DNA of 64,000 nucleotides from Reyranella sp. (GTDB lineage Bacteria > Pseudomonadota > Alphaproteobacteria > Reyranellales > Reyranellaceae), in the NCBI RefSeq assembly GCF_004297405.1, contig NZ_SCVC01000042.1:186001-250000 (forward strand). Direction: 5' to 3'. Below the pieces are notes generated by a model, which saw only the letters and a program-made list of their open reading frames with translations, was not told where the DNA came from and did no database searches. Position numbers and translations under genes: made by a program. Position 1 is the stretch's first letter. Each line of letters starts with the position of its first letter. Shown here in pieces: positions 16,931 to 24,190 of this stretch.

Positions 16931-17668
16931 GTGAGTGCCGTTGCCGTTGTACTGCTCGCCTTTGCCTTGATTGTCCTCAGCACCGGATTGGGTCTGCTCC
17001 TCCGCCACCGCTTGCCCGAGCGGCATCTCAGTGGCGATTCGAAGGAGGTCATCAAGCTCGCAACGGCGCTCGTGGGTACGATGTCGGCCCTGGTCATTGC
17101 GCTTCTGTTCGCGTCGACCCGAGCATCCTACGAGGCCATGGGCAGCCAGATTTCCCATCTCACGGCAAACGTGATCGAGCTCGACCGCATCCTGAAGGGC
17201 CTCGGCGACGAAGGAACGGCGCTGCGGAAGGTCCTGCGCGAGGACGTGAAGATCCTCGCCGACTCGATCTGGCAGTCCGAATCGGGGAACTCCACCAAGG
17301 CCATTGCCGAGGAAGTCAGTGTCGTCGCCAAGCTGCGCCAGCTCGTGACACAGGATCCGCAGGGCGTTTGGCAGGCCCGTGCGCTGGCGGTGAGCAACGC
17401 GTTGGCCCAGATCCAGTTATCGATCCAATCTCACCCGTCGGATTCGATGTCCAAGCCGTTCGTCTTTCTGCTGGTTCTGTGGCTCTGCTTCATCTTCGCG
17501 ACCTTCGCCATGTCGTCGGCTCCGAACACGACTCTTCTCTTCGTGCTCTTCTTTTGTGCCCTGTCGGCGGCGAGCGCGATCTATCTGATCCTCGAACTGG
17601 GGCAGCCGTTCGACGGACTCATGCAGGTGCCCAGCGCGCAACTTCGCAACGCGCTGCCACCGCTTTAG
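16931..17668 (+). CDS. DUF4239 (bestrophin-like) membrane protein, copy 1
   Basis: A 245-residue membrane protein. Two N-terminal hydrophobic helices are followed by a soluble helical middle (LTANVIELDRILKGLG, then RKVLREDVKILADSIW) and two C-terminal helices ending in YLILELGQPFDGLMQV. This is the layout of DUF4239 proteins. The product at 29447-30208 is clearly a paralogue. The GTG start at 16931 follows GGGAACGAGG. Function is unknown; distant similarity to bestrophin-type channels has been noted for the family. Confidence 0.75.
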   Translation: MSAVAVVLLAFALIVLSTGLGLLLRHRLPERHLSGDSKEVIKLATALVGTMSALVIALLFASTRASYEAMGSQISHLTANVIELDRILKGLGDEGTALRKVLREDVKILADSIWQSESGNSTKAIAEEVSVVAKLRQLVTQDPQGVWQARALAVSNALAQIQLSIQSHPSDSMSKPFVFLLVLWLCFIFATFAMSSAPNTTLLFVLFFCALSAASAIYLILELGQPFDGLMQVPSAQLRNALPPL

Positions 17669-17702
17669 CGGACGAAGCCTCAGAGGCTGGTCGCGGCTGC
17701 GG

Positions 17703-18440
17703 TCAGTCCCAGGCCGCGTCGACGATCTGTCCGGCATCCGACAGGAGAAGGGTCAGCCGGTTGGGATCGTATTCATAGCTCGGGATGCCGTCGTTCGGAC
17801 GGATGATGCGCAGCGGGTAGGGCAGGTCCTCCTCGCGCACGATATTGCCTGCCGCCTGACCAGCCGGCGCCGCGGCGCCCTTGGCTTGGAAGTATTTGCC
17901 AAGACACTTCGCGCAATCTTCCTTGGGAGCAGCAGCCTCGGCGAAACCAGGCAAGGTCTTGAGCGTGACCGAGTTGTAGCCCGACCGGACGCGAATGCCC
18001 TTATAGGGATGACCACCGCCCAGCGGCAGCAGCGCTTCGACGACCATGAACGGACCGAGCGGCGACATGCTCGGCGGCGCGCTCGACTGGAAGATCAGGT
18101 CGAGCATGCCGTCGATGCCCTTGCCGACGGTGATGGGCAGGAGGTGAGGAGAGGTCCAGGAGTTGGAGGTCACCAACCCGCGGGCGCGCACGATGTCGAT
18201 GCCGCCGGTGCGTTCGGAACGCAGCAGTTCGACGCTGGTCACGAACATGACGGGGTAGGGACGACCTTCGGACGGCTGCCCGGGCGGTTGGCTCTGCGGC
18301 GGGCCGCTCTGCTGTGGTGTGGCAGGCCCGCCCTGGGGGCCACCCTGCGGCGGCCCTTGCTGTGCGCTGAGTTGGGCGGCGCCCAGCATCGAGCCGGCGG
18401 CCACCAGGGAAGCGAGGGCAAAGAGCTTGGTTCTGGTCAT
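17703..18440 (-). CDS. secreted partner protein of a radical SAM RiPP cluster (I78-like C-terminus)
   Basis: A 245-residue exported protein. The signal peptide (KLFALASLVAAGSMLGAAQL) is followed by a Gly/Pro/Gln-rich linker (about 27-60), then a beta-rich domain. Next comes a CAKC pair, and the C-terminus reads LRIIRPNDGIPSYEYDPNRL then TLLLSDAGQIVDAAWD. That last part resembles peptidase-inhibitor I78 domains (arginine-rich strand, dyrpdRLnv, G-I). Its ATG overlaps the stop of the radical SAM gene (ATGA), so it is translated with the maturase. It may bind, protect or help export the modified peptide; this is inference. I know no exact homologue. Confidence 0.7.
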   Translation of the reverse strand: MTRTKLFALASLVAAGSMLGAAQLSAQQGPPQGGPQGGPATPQQSGPPQSQPPGQPSEGRPYPVMFVTSVELLRSERTGGIDIVRARGLVTSNSWTSPHLLPITVGKGIDGMLDLIFQSSAPPSMSPLGPFMVVEALLPLGGGHPYKGIRVRSGYNSVTLKTLPGFAEAAAPKEDCAKCLGKYFQAKGAAAPAGQAAGNIVREEDLPYPLRIIRPNDGIPSYEYDPNRLTLLLSDAGQIVDAAWD

Positions 18441-19648
18441 GGCATCCTCGGAGGCTGCGCGGCGGTCTGGCCGCTCGGGAGAGGCGGAAGCGGGTTGATG
18501 ACAGGGGATTCGGCAGCGGCCCAACCCTTCTCGAGGCGGTCATAGGCCTCGAGGATCAGATCGGTCGGAACCATTTGGGTTAACGTGCAGTAGGAGGTCT
18601 CGGTACCGGTGAAACTGCCGTTCTCGAACAGCTTGTTGACCGGCGCACCGCCACCGCAGACGGAGAAGTAGTCGCACGAGGTGCTGCAGGCGCGCACGCC
18701 CTCGCTGATGTCGCGATAGAGCGGCGAGGCAAGGCAGGCGTCGCGAATCTCGGCCATCGACTGGAAACGAATGTTGCCCAGAAGATAGTCACCATAGGTC
18801 TCGTTCTTCAGTCCCAGCAGCTCCGGCGAGAAGCTCGAGACATTGCCGTGGCTGTCGACGTTCAACATGGCGAGCGGTTCGACCTGAATGTTGCGCGTCG
18901 GCGCGCCCTCCGGCCGGAAGACGCGAGGCAGAGTGAGATCGATCTCGCGTACGAAGCGGACGCGGCCGCTGTGGCGCGCTTCATGCCAGAAAGTCCGCAG
19001 GAAGGCCGCATAACGTTGGCGCAGTGCCGGGCCATGAAACAGGCTCGACACATGGTCGCCTTCGGACTCCTCGACATTGAAACAGACCTGGTCGATGCCC
19101 TCGGAGATATAGAAGTCGAGCAAGTCATGCGGCATGCCGAGGCTCGCCTTCGACAACACCGAGATGACGTGAAACGGCACGTCGTTTTCGCGCAAGGTGC
19201 GGACGCCAGCGATCGTCTTGTCGAACGTTCCCTTGCCGCTGCGTGTCTTGCGATGGAGGTCGTGCAGATCGCGCGGCCCATCGAGGCTGACGCCGACGCC
19301 GACGTTCCACTGCTTGAAGAGCCTGCACCAATCGGCATCGATCAACATGCCATTCGTCTGGAACGAGTGCTTTACGACGACATTGGCTGGACGCAGCCGG
19401 TCGATCGCGGCGAAAGCTTCCTCGTAGAAGGAAACCGGCACCACCAAGGGCTCGCCAGCGTGCCAGACTACGATGAGTTCAGGGCAGGACCAACCAGACG
19501 CAAAAATCTCCTCGAACAGCCGCGTCACCGTCGATTGGGCGATCACGTGCGTGTTCGAGCGGTCTGGCAGGTAGCAATAAGTGCAGGCGATGTTGCAGAA
19601 CGCCGTCGGCTGCACGACCACCATGCCGATTTCAGGCGTGGCAGGCAT
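18437..19648 (-). CDS. radical SAM/SPASM peptide maturase, GrrM/OscB-like (three-residue cyclophane-forming)
   Basis: A 403-residue radical SAM enzyme. C18, C22 and C25 (FCNIACTYC) form the CxxxCxxC motif for the 4Fe-4S cluster that cleaves S-adenosylmethionine. The C-terminal SPASM-like region has CSTSCDYFSVCGGGAPVNKL then FENGSFTGTETSYC, the pattern of GrrM/OscB maturases rather than sulfatase maturases. It lies nine bases after a precursor gene with Trp-X-Asn repeats and is coupled to a secreted protein downstream. GrrM-like enzymes join an aromatic ring carbon to the side chain two residues later. No clear Shine-Dalgarno precedes its ATG, so its translation may depend on the precursor. 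Confidence 0.87.
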   Translation of the reverse strand: MPATPEIGMVVVQPTAFCNIACTYCYLPDRSNTHVIAQSTVTRLFEEIFASGWSCPELIVVWHAGEPLVVPVSFYEEAFAAIDRLRPANVVVKHSFQTNGMLIDADWCRLFKQWNVGVGVSLDGPRDLHDLHRKTRSGKGTFDKTIAGVRTLRENDVPFHVISVLSKASLGMPHDLLDFYISEGIDQVCFNVEESEGDHVSSLFHGPALRQRYAAFLRTFWHEARHSGRVRFVREIDLTLPRVFRPEGAPTRNIQVEPLAMLNVDSHGNVSSFSPELLGLKNETYGDYLLGNIRFQSMAEIRDACLASPLYRDISEGVRACSTSCDYFSVCGGGAPVNKLFENGSFTGTETSYCTLTQMVPTDLILEAYDRLEKGWAAAESPVINPLPPLPSGQTAAQPPRMP

Positions 19649-19657
19649 CGGGGGCTA

Positions 19658-20032
19658 TTACCAGTTATGCCAGCCGTTGTGCCAGCCATTGCCCCAGTTG
19701 TGCCAACCGCCGTTGCCCCAGCCGCCATTGTGCCAGCCGTTGCCCCAGTTGTGCCAACCGCCGTTACGCCAGCCGCCGTTGCCCCACCAGGCTACGAGCT
19801 GCTCGGGGTCGACAGCGACGAAGGGCTCGCCATCTTTGCGGTACTGTTCGATTGCGCCCGAGACGTCGTTGCGAATGGTCTGGAGACGCTCGGCAACGGA
19901 ACCGCTCTTTGCCTCCGGTTCCGGAACCGCCGTGGCTGCAGCATCGGCCGCCGCCAAAGTCACTGACAGGCCAAGCGCTCCGGAAGGCAGAAGTTGCGCC
20001 AGCGCGCGCAGTGAACGTCGATCCTGGGCCAT
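19658..20032 (-). CDS. GrrA/OscA-like RiPP precursor peptide with Trp-X-Asn repeats
   Basis: A 124-residue peptide. An N-terminal hydrophobic leader region (about 8-35) is followed by a charged helix (SVAERLQTIRNDVSGAIEQY, 45-64). A core from residue 81 consists almost only of Trp, Gly, Asn and His. The core has ten Trp-X-Asn triplets (WGN, WRN or WHN) and ends in a lone Trp. Aromatic-X-Asn triplets are known targets of three-residue cyclophane-forming radical SAM enzymes, and such an enzyme gene follows directly. The start has a strong GGGGGAG site. The reading frame closes with tandem stops TAA TAG. It is probably exported after modification. Function unknown. Confidence 0.82.
   Translation of the reverse strand: MAQDRRSLRALAQLLPSGALGLSVTLAAADAAATAVPEPEAKSGSVAERLQTIRNDVSGAIEQYRKDGEPFVAVDPEQLVAWWGNGGWRNGGWHNWGNGWHNGGWGNGGWHNWGNGWHNGWHNW
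19661..19762 (-). repeat. tandem 51-base repeat encoding the precursor core
   Basis: Residues 91-107 and 108-124 of the precursor are two 17-codon units, each starting GGWHNWGNGWHNG. The second unit diverges only near its end. Before them, shorter Gly-Trp-X-Asn units (84-90) form a partial third copy. The DNA repeats closely follow the protein repeats, so the array could expand or contract. Confidence 0.75.
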
Positions 20033-20242
20033 GTAATCTCCCCCTGAAGGCGCGCCACGTTAGACGCACCCGCAATCCATTCGCAAATGAAAACATCCGC
20101 TTAGAGATGCAGACCTAGCCTCGGCTGACGGATCGCCCGGAAGGCATGAATGGAGAGCGACCGAAAACGGGTGAAGAGGCGATCCTGGCCAAGCCTGCGT
20201 CGGCGTTTGCCAAGTCAGGCGAAGCGGTATGCAATTGCCGTC

Positions 20243-20779
20243 ATGAAAACGGACCAGGTTCGAAAGTACGCTTCCGAGGCTTTTCACTTCGAGAGCGACG
20301 AGGAAACGCCCAACAATCCACGGCTGCCGCTGGTGGTCTATCGTGACGTGGTACCGGACCAGGCCATGGGCGACGCGGCGACATGGTTCGAGCAAACTTT
20401 CGCAGACAACGGTTGGTCCGATGGTTGGCGGAACGGCATCTACCCGTTCCTGCACTTCCACACGGGCACGCATGAGGTCCTGGGGATCGCGCGCGGCCGC
20501 GCAACGGTCGAGTTCGGCGGCGCCAAGGGGCGTGCTCTGACAGTCGAGGCAGGCGATGTCGTCGTCTTGCCGGCCGGCACCGGCCATAAGCGGCTCGACG
20601 CCAGCGCCGATCTGTTGGTGGTCGGCGCTTACCCGAGCAACGGACGGTTCGACCAGAAGCGGCCGGGGCAGGTCGATCGCGAAGCCGCGAGCCGTGCTGT
20701 CGCGGCCGTACCATTGCCAGAGAGGGACCCGGTATCCGGCTCGACGGGACCGGTGATCGAACTGTGGAGGGGGAGGTGA
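20243..20779 (+). CDS. cupin domain protein (YjlB-like)
   Basis: A 178-residue single-domain cupin. The metal-site region reads FLHFHTGTHEVLGIARGRAT and the second motif GDVVVLPAGTGHKRL, giving the usual His/Glu ligands. The remainder (NNPRLPLVVYRDVV near the start, SNGRFDQKRPGQ near the end) resembles the YjlB family of uncharacterised cupins. The ATG at 20243 is chosen over the 20150 frame, which has a basic, non-conserved extension. Its TGA overlaps an in-frame GTG (GTGA) that looks like the original start of the following racemase-family gene, so the two were probably coupled. Confidence 0.83.
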   Translation: MKTDQVRKYASEAFHFESDEETPNNPRLPLVVYRDVVPDQAMGDAATWFEQTFADNGWSDGWRNGIYPFLHFHTGTHEVLGIARGRATVEFGGAKGRALTVEAGDVVVLPAGTGHKRLDASADLLVVGAYPSNGRFDQKRPGQVDREAASRAVAAVPLPERDPVSGSTGPVIELWRGR

Positions 20780-20847
20780 GTGACGGGTCGCGACCACTGC
20801 GTATCTAGTATCAGAGCTTCGTCCATCCTGTAGAGCAGGCTGCCTAT

Positions 20848-21594
20848 ATGAGTCGGCTGCAGGCGTTGCTGGATGCCGTGGCGTCGCCCGGCGTGCGCTT
20901 CGAGGTCCACGGCCTCGACCCGCCCGACCGCTACTTCCACCCGCTGACTGAACTGCGTTGTGCAACCCAGGTGATCCGTCTCGCTCTGGAGGCTGAGCGT
21001 GCGGGCTACGACGCCTTTGTGATCGGCCATTTCCAGGAACCGGGGCTGCTGGAAATTCGCGGCGCCGTCGATATCCCCGTGATCGGGCTCGGCGAAGCGA
21101 CCTTGCTCGCCGGGCTCACGATGGGCCGCAAGATCGGCCTCGTCACCATCGATCCGTCGTTCATCGATTGGCACGAGCGACAAGTGCGTGCCCATGCTCT
21201 TGACGCGCGAATCGCAGGCATCCATGCGCTTCATATGAGCTTGCCGCGGTTCATGAAGGCCTTCTCCGAGGAGGCGACCTACGCGGAGGTGCGTGCCGAA
21301 TTTGTCGAGCAGGTGCGGCCGCTCGTGGTGGCCGGTGCAGAAGTCATAGTCCCGGCAGGCGGGCTGCCGATGTTGCTCTTCTCCCGAGAGACACCATTCC
21401 TGATCGATGGCGCACCTGTGCTGAACGGTATCGTCGTGACCGCCAAGGCAACCGAGATGGCCCTGGAGCTGAAGCGCCTCACCGGCACGGTAGTGAGCCG
21501 GCGCGGTGCCTATGCCAAGGCATCGCCGGAGGCTCTTCAGGAGTTTATGAGCGCACGCTGGCGAGTTAGCTCGTTTTGTCGAGGACGGCCCTGA
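20848..21594 (+). CDS. aspartate/glutamate (hydantoin) racemase family protein, 5' end disrupted by an amber codon
   Basis: The ATG-started frame gives 248 residues of the Asp/Glu/hydantoin racemase fold: FEVHGLDPPDRYFHPLTELR, AFVIGHFQEPGL, DIPVIGLGEATLLAGL, IGLVTI and VIVPAGGLPMLLF. Both catalytic Cys positions are replaced: GHF instead of GCx, and PAGG instead of GCAG. Upstream the same frame continues after a TAG at 20806-20808 to a GTG at 20776. That GTG overlaps the cupin stop, and the intervening codons (YQSFVHPVEQAAYM) look like true protein. As I recall, relatives have Trp where the TAG falls. The gene is therefore either a recent pseudogene or expresses a short form. It overlaps the kinase gene by 29 bases tail to tail. 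Confidence 0.75.
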   Translation: MSRLQALLDAVASPGVRFEVHGLDPPDRYFHPLTELRCATQVIRLALEAERAGYDAFVIGHFQEPGLLEIRGAVDIPVIGLGEATLLAGLTMGRKIGLVTIDPSFIDWHERQVRAHALDARIAGIHALHMSLPRFMKAFSEEATYAEVRAEFVEQVRPLVVAGAEVIVPAGGLPMLLFSRETPFLIDGAPVLNGIVVTAKATEMALELKRLTGTVVSRRGAYAKASPEALQEFMSARWRVSSFCRGRP

Positions 21595-23596
21595 TCATGC
21601 GAGCCAGGTCGCGCTTACGGAACGGCTTGGCAAGGAGGCGCACTCCTGGATCGAGCCTACTCTGAGAGGCGATCGCCTCCTCGGTATAACCTGACATGAA
21701 GACCACCGGCGTGCCCGGCCAGCGTCGGGCGACTTCGTCGGCGAGGCTCTTGCCGCTGATCGCGCCGGGCATGATCACATCGGTCAGCAAGAGGTCGTAG
21801 GCCGGTTGCGCGGCGGCAAAGGCTGCAAGCCCGGTAGCACCGTCCGCCGCCTCGTCGACCGCGTAGCCCAAGCTCGCGAGTTGCCGGACCACCCCATTGC
21901 GAACCTGCGGATCGTCTTCGACAACCAGGATGCGTTCCTTGCCACCGGCCAAGGCAAGGTCGCTTGCCGGCACCGGCACCTCGCCGTCGCCAACGATGCG
22001 TGGCAGGTAGAGCTTTATCGACGTGCCTCGACCTGTCTCGCTGTAGACCTTGATATGACCCTGCGATTGTTTGATGAAGCCGTAGACCATGCTCAAGCCG
22101 AGCCCGGTACCGCGGCCGATTTCCTTGGTCGTGAAGAACGGTTCGAAGACCTTGTCGAGATTTTCGGGGGCGATGCCGGCGCCAGTATCGGTGACAGCGA
22201 TCATCACCTGCTCGCCGGTCGTGGCATCGGGGTTTTGGGCGACATAGTCCTCGTCGAGCACGACATTGCCCGTCTCGAGCAGCAGCCTGCCACCTTCCGG
22301 CATGGCGTCACGTGCGTTGATGCAGAGATTGACCAGGGCCGACTCAAGCTGGGTGCGGTCGACATTCGTGGTCCAGAGGTCGCGGATCAGGGCCGTTTCG
22401 ACGGTTATGTCCTCGGCGAGCGTGCGGCGGATCAGGCGCACCGTCGATGCCACGATGTCGTTGAGGTTCGTGAGTTGCGGCTGCAATGCTTGCTTGCGTG
22501 AGAAAGCGAGAAGCTGGCGCGTGAGCTCCGCGGCCCGTTGCGCCGCCCGGTCGATTTGCCGGACGCGATCCTGGACGCCGCTCGCCGCGGTCTCGTCCTC
22601 GATGATCGTGTCGACGTTGGCCAGGATCACCATCAAAATATTGTTGAAGTCGTGCGCGATGCCGCCGGTGAGCTGGCCTAGCGCTTCCATCTTCTGCGCC
22701 TGGCGCAGTTCGCCCTCGGTGCGGTGATGCTCGGTCAGATCGTGGACGACGCCGACATAGATCGGTTCACCGCCTGAGGTGGTCTCGCCGACCGCAAGGT
22801 ACATCGGAAAAGTTGAACCATCCTTCCGACACCCCGTCACTTCGCGAGGTTGCCCGATGATCTTGCGGATACCGGTCTCTAGATAGGTTTGGAGGTACTG
22901 GTTGTGCCCCGCCCGTACGGTCGACGGCATTAACATTATGATGTTGCTGCCGATTGCCTCGTCGGCGACATAGCCAAACAGCTTTTCGCAGGCGCGGTTG
23001 TAGACCTGGATGACGCCCTTGCTGTCGATGATGATCAACCCGTCGACAAGCGTGTCGAGTACGGTGTCGACTACTGAGCGCAGTCGGCTCTCGCTGGCGC
23101 TCAACTGTTCCTGCAAGGCAGTGCGTTCGCTGACATCCCGTGTGATCGCACCAAAACCCAGGAGCTGTCGCGCCGGATCGCGGACAGCCGTCAGAACGGT
23201 TTCCGCGGTGAAAAGGCTGCCATCTCGGCGCACGCGCAGCCCTCTGATCTCGTAACGTCCCTCGGCGGCAGCCTGGCGAAGCCCTTGGGCCGGCACATCG
23301 GCTACAACATCCTCCGGTCGATAGAAGATCGAACAGGGCCGGCCGATGACTTCGTCCGCCTCGTAGCCCGTCATTGCTCGGGCGCCTTCGTTCCAGTCGG
23401 CGACTCGCCCCTCGGTATCCAGGGTAAAGATCGCGTACTCTTCGACGTTGGCGATGAAGTGCTGAAGGATTGGCGAAGGCTCGAATGGTCCTTTTTGCAA
23501 GCGCGCTTCAGATAAGTGCGCATGCTCCTTCGTCCGTCCGGCAACGATATCGCCGGGCGGGGGCACGCAATCCACCGTCGTCCGACGCCTGCGCAT
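21566..23596 (-). CDS. hybrid sensor histidine kinase with FixL-like PAS domain and receiver domain
   Basis: A 676-residue soluble sensor. Order: PAS (about 40-155), second PAS (170-290), HisKA with H315 in GGIAHDFNNI, HATPase with NLCINARDAMPEGG and TGAGIAPENLDKVFEPFFTT, then a C-terminal receiver (VVEDDPQVRNG, LLLTDVIMPG, PFRKRD). The second PAS matches FixL closely. H231 aligns with the FixL haem ligand and R251 with the FixL oxygen-contact Arg, in IIGQPREVTG. It may therefore bind haem and sense oxygen. The start is placed at the ATG at 23596, which has GAGGAG upstream; an ATG at 23647 is possible. No TM segments. Confidence 0.9.
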   Translation of the reverse strand: MRRRRTTVDCVPPPGDIVAGRTKEHAHLSEARLQKGPFEPSPILQHFIANVEEYAIFTLDTEGRVADWNEGARAMTGYEADEVIGRPCSIFYRPEDVVADVPAQGLRQAAAEGRYEIRGLRVRRDGSLFTAETVLTAVRDPARQLLGFGAITRDVSERTALQEQLSASESRLRSVVDTVLDTLVDGLIIIDSKGVIQVYNRACEKLFGYVADEAIGSNIIMLMPSTVRAGHNQYLQTYLETGIRKIIGQPREVTGCRKDGSTFPMYLAVGETTSGGEPIYVGVVHDLTEHHRTEGELRQAQKMEALGQLTGGIAHDFNNILMVILANVDTIIEDETAASGVQDRVRQIDRAAQRAAELTRQLLAFSRKQALQPQLTNLNDIVASTVRLIRRTLAEDITVETALIRDLWTTNVDRTQLESALVNLCINARDAMPEGGRLLLETGNVVLDEDYVAQNPDATTGEQVMIAVTDTGAGIAPENLDKVFEPFFTTKEIGRGTGLGLSMVYGFIKQSQGHIKVYSETGRGTSIKLYLPRIVGDGEVPVPASDLALAGGKERILVVEDDPQVRNGVVRQLASLGYAVDEAADGATGLAAFAAAQPAYDLLLTDVIMPGAISGKSLADEVARRWPGTPVVFMSGYTEEAIASQSRLDPGVRLLAKPFRKRDLARMIRAVLDKTS

Positions 23597-23709
23597 CGTC
23601 GACGAACTCCTCTCCGGCGCCGCCACACCCCATCGGCCGCACGCCACAGCTATACGAAGATCCCCTGCACCTGGAACTTATTAGAACGGCAATGCAGATT
23701 TCCAGTCAA

Positions 23710-24087
23710 TCACATCCGATTGAGGGCGCCGTTCAGGGTTCGCAGCGACATCGGCTTTTCGATGATGGTGCAGCGAGGCATCCCACCTCTGGCCTTCAGC
23801 CCGTCGATCCGCGCCGCATCGTGCGCACCCGACATCAGGACCCAATGGCAAGCGGGGAGCTTCGCTGCAGCCCCCGCATAGAAGTCGATGCCGTTGCCGT
23901 CTGGCAGATTCACATCGCAAACAATTGCCTCGGCAGACGAATTGCCGGCAGCGAGGCGTTGGACAGCCGTCCGCGCATCGTCGAGTGAGCCGCAGGCCGT
24001 GACCTCATGGCCGCGGCGTTGCAGATACTCGCGAATTTCCGTCCGGAGATCCTCGTCATCCTCGACAAGAAGTATCCGCACAGCCAC
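23710..24087 (-). CDS. single-domain response regulator
   Basis: A 125-residue receiver with no output domain. The acidic pair VEDDED, phosphoacceptor Asp in IVCDVNLPDG, the Ser of VLMSGAHD and the Lys of IIEKPMSL are all present. It probably acts in a phosphorelay or binds a partner protein. It lies upstream of, and on the same strand as, the hybrid kinase at 21566-23596, so the two may be cotranscribed. Confidence 0.88.
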   Translation of the reverse strand: MAVRILLVEDDEDLRTEIREYLQRRGHEVTACGSLDDARTAVQRLAAGNSSAEAIVCDVNLPDGNGIDFYAGAAAKLPACHWVLMSGAHDAARIDGLKARGGMPRCTIIEKPMSLRTLNGALNRM

Positions 24088-24190
24088 TCCGGGAGGGCGC
24101 CGAACGACGCCACACTTCTGCTAACGAAGATGGAGTGAAGCTCTGCTCGCCGGAGCAAGTCAAGAATTGCCCACGTTCAAACGTGAATAC

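Noticed and set aside
18437..19648. Annotation as an anaerobic sulfatase maturase
   Set aside because: No sulfatase gene is near, the SPASM region has the CGGGAP-NK pattern of GrrM-like proteins, and a Trp-X-Asn peptide gene lies directly upstream.
19658..20032. A simple Gly-rich structural or cell-wall repeat protein
   Set aside because: The strict Trp-X-Asn spacing and direct linkage to a radical SAM/SPASM gene make a modified peptide much more likely.
24172..24185. CACGTT-CA-AACGTG palindrome after a response-regulator gene
   Set aside because: Short arms with no T-tract and no promoter context; could be chance, so not listed as a feature.
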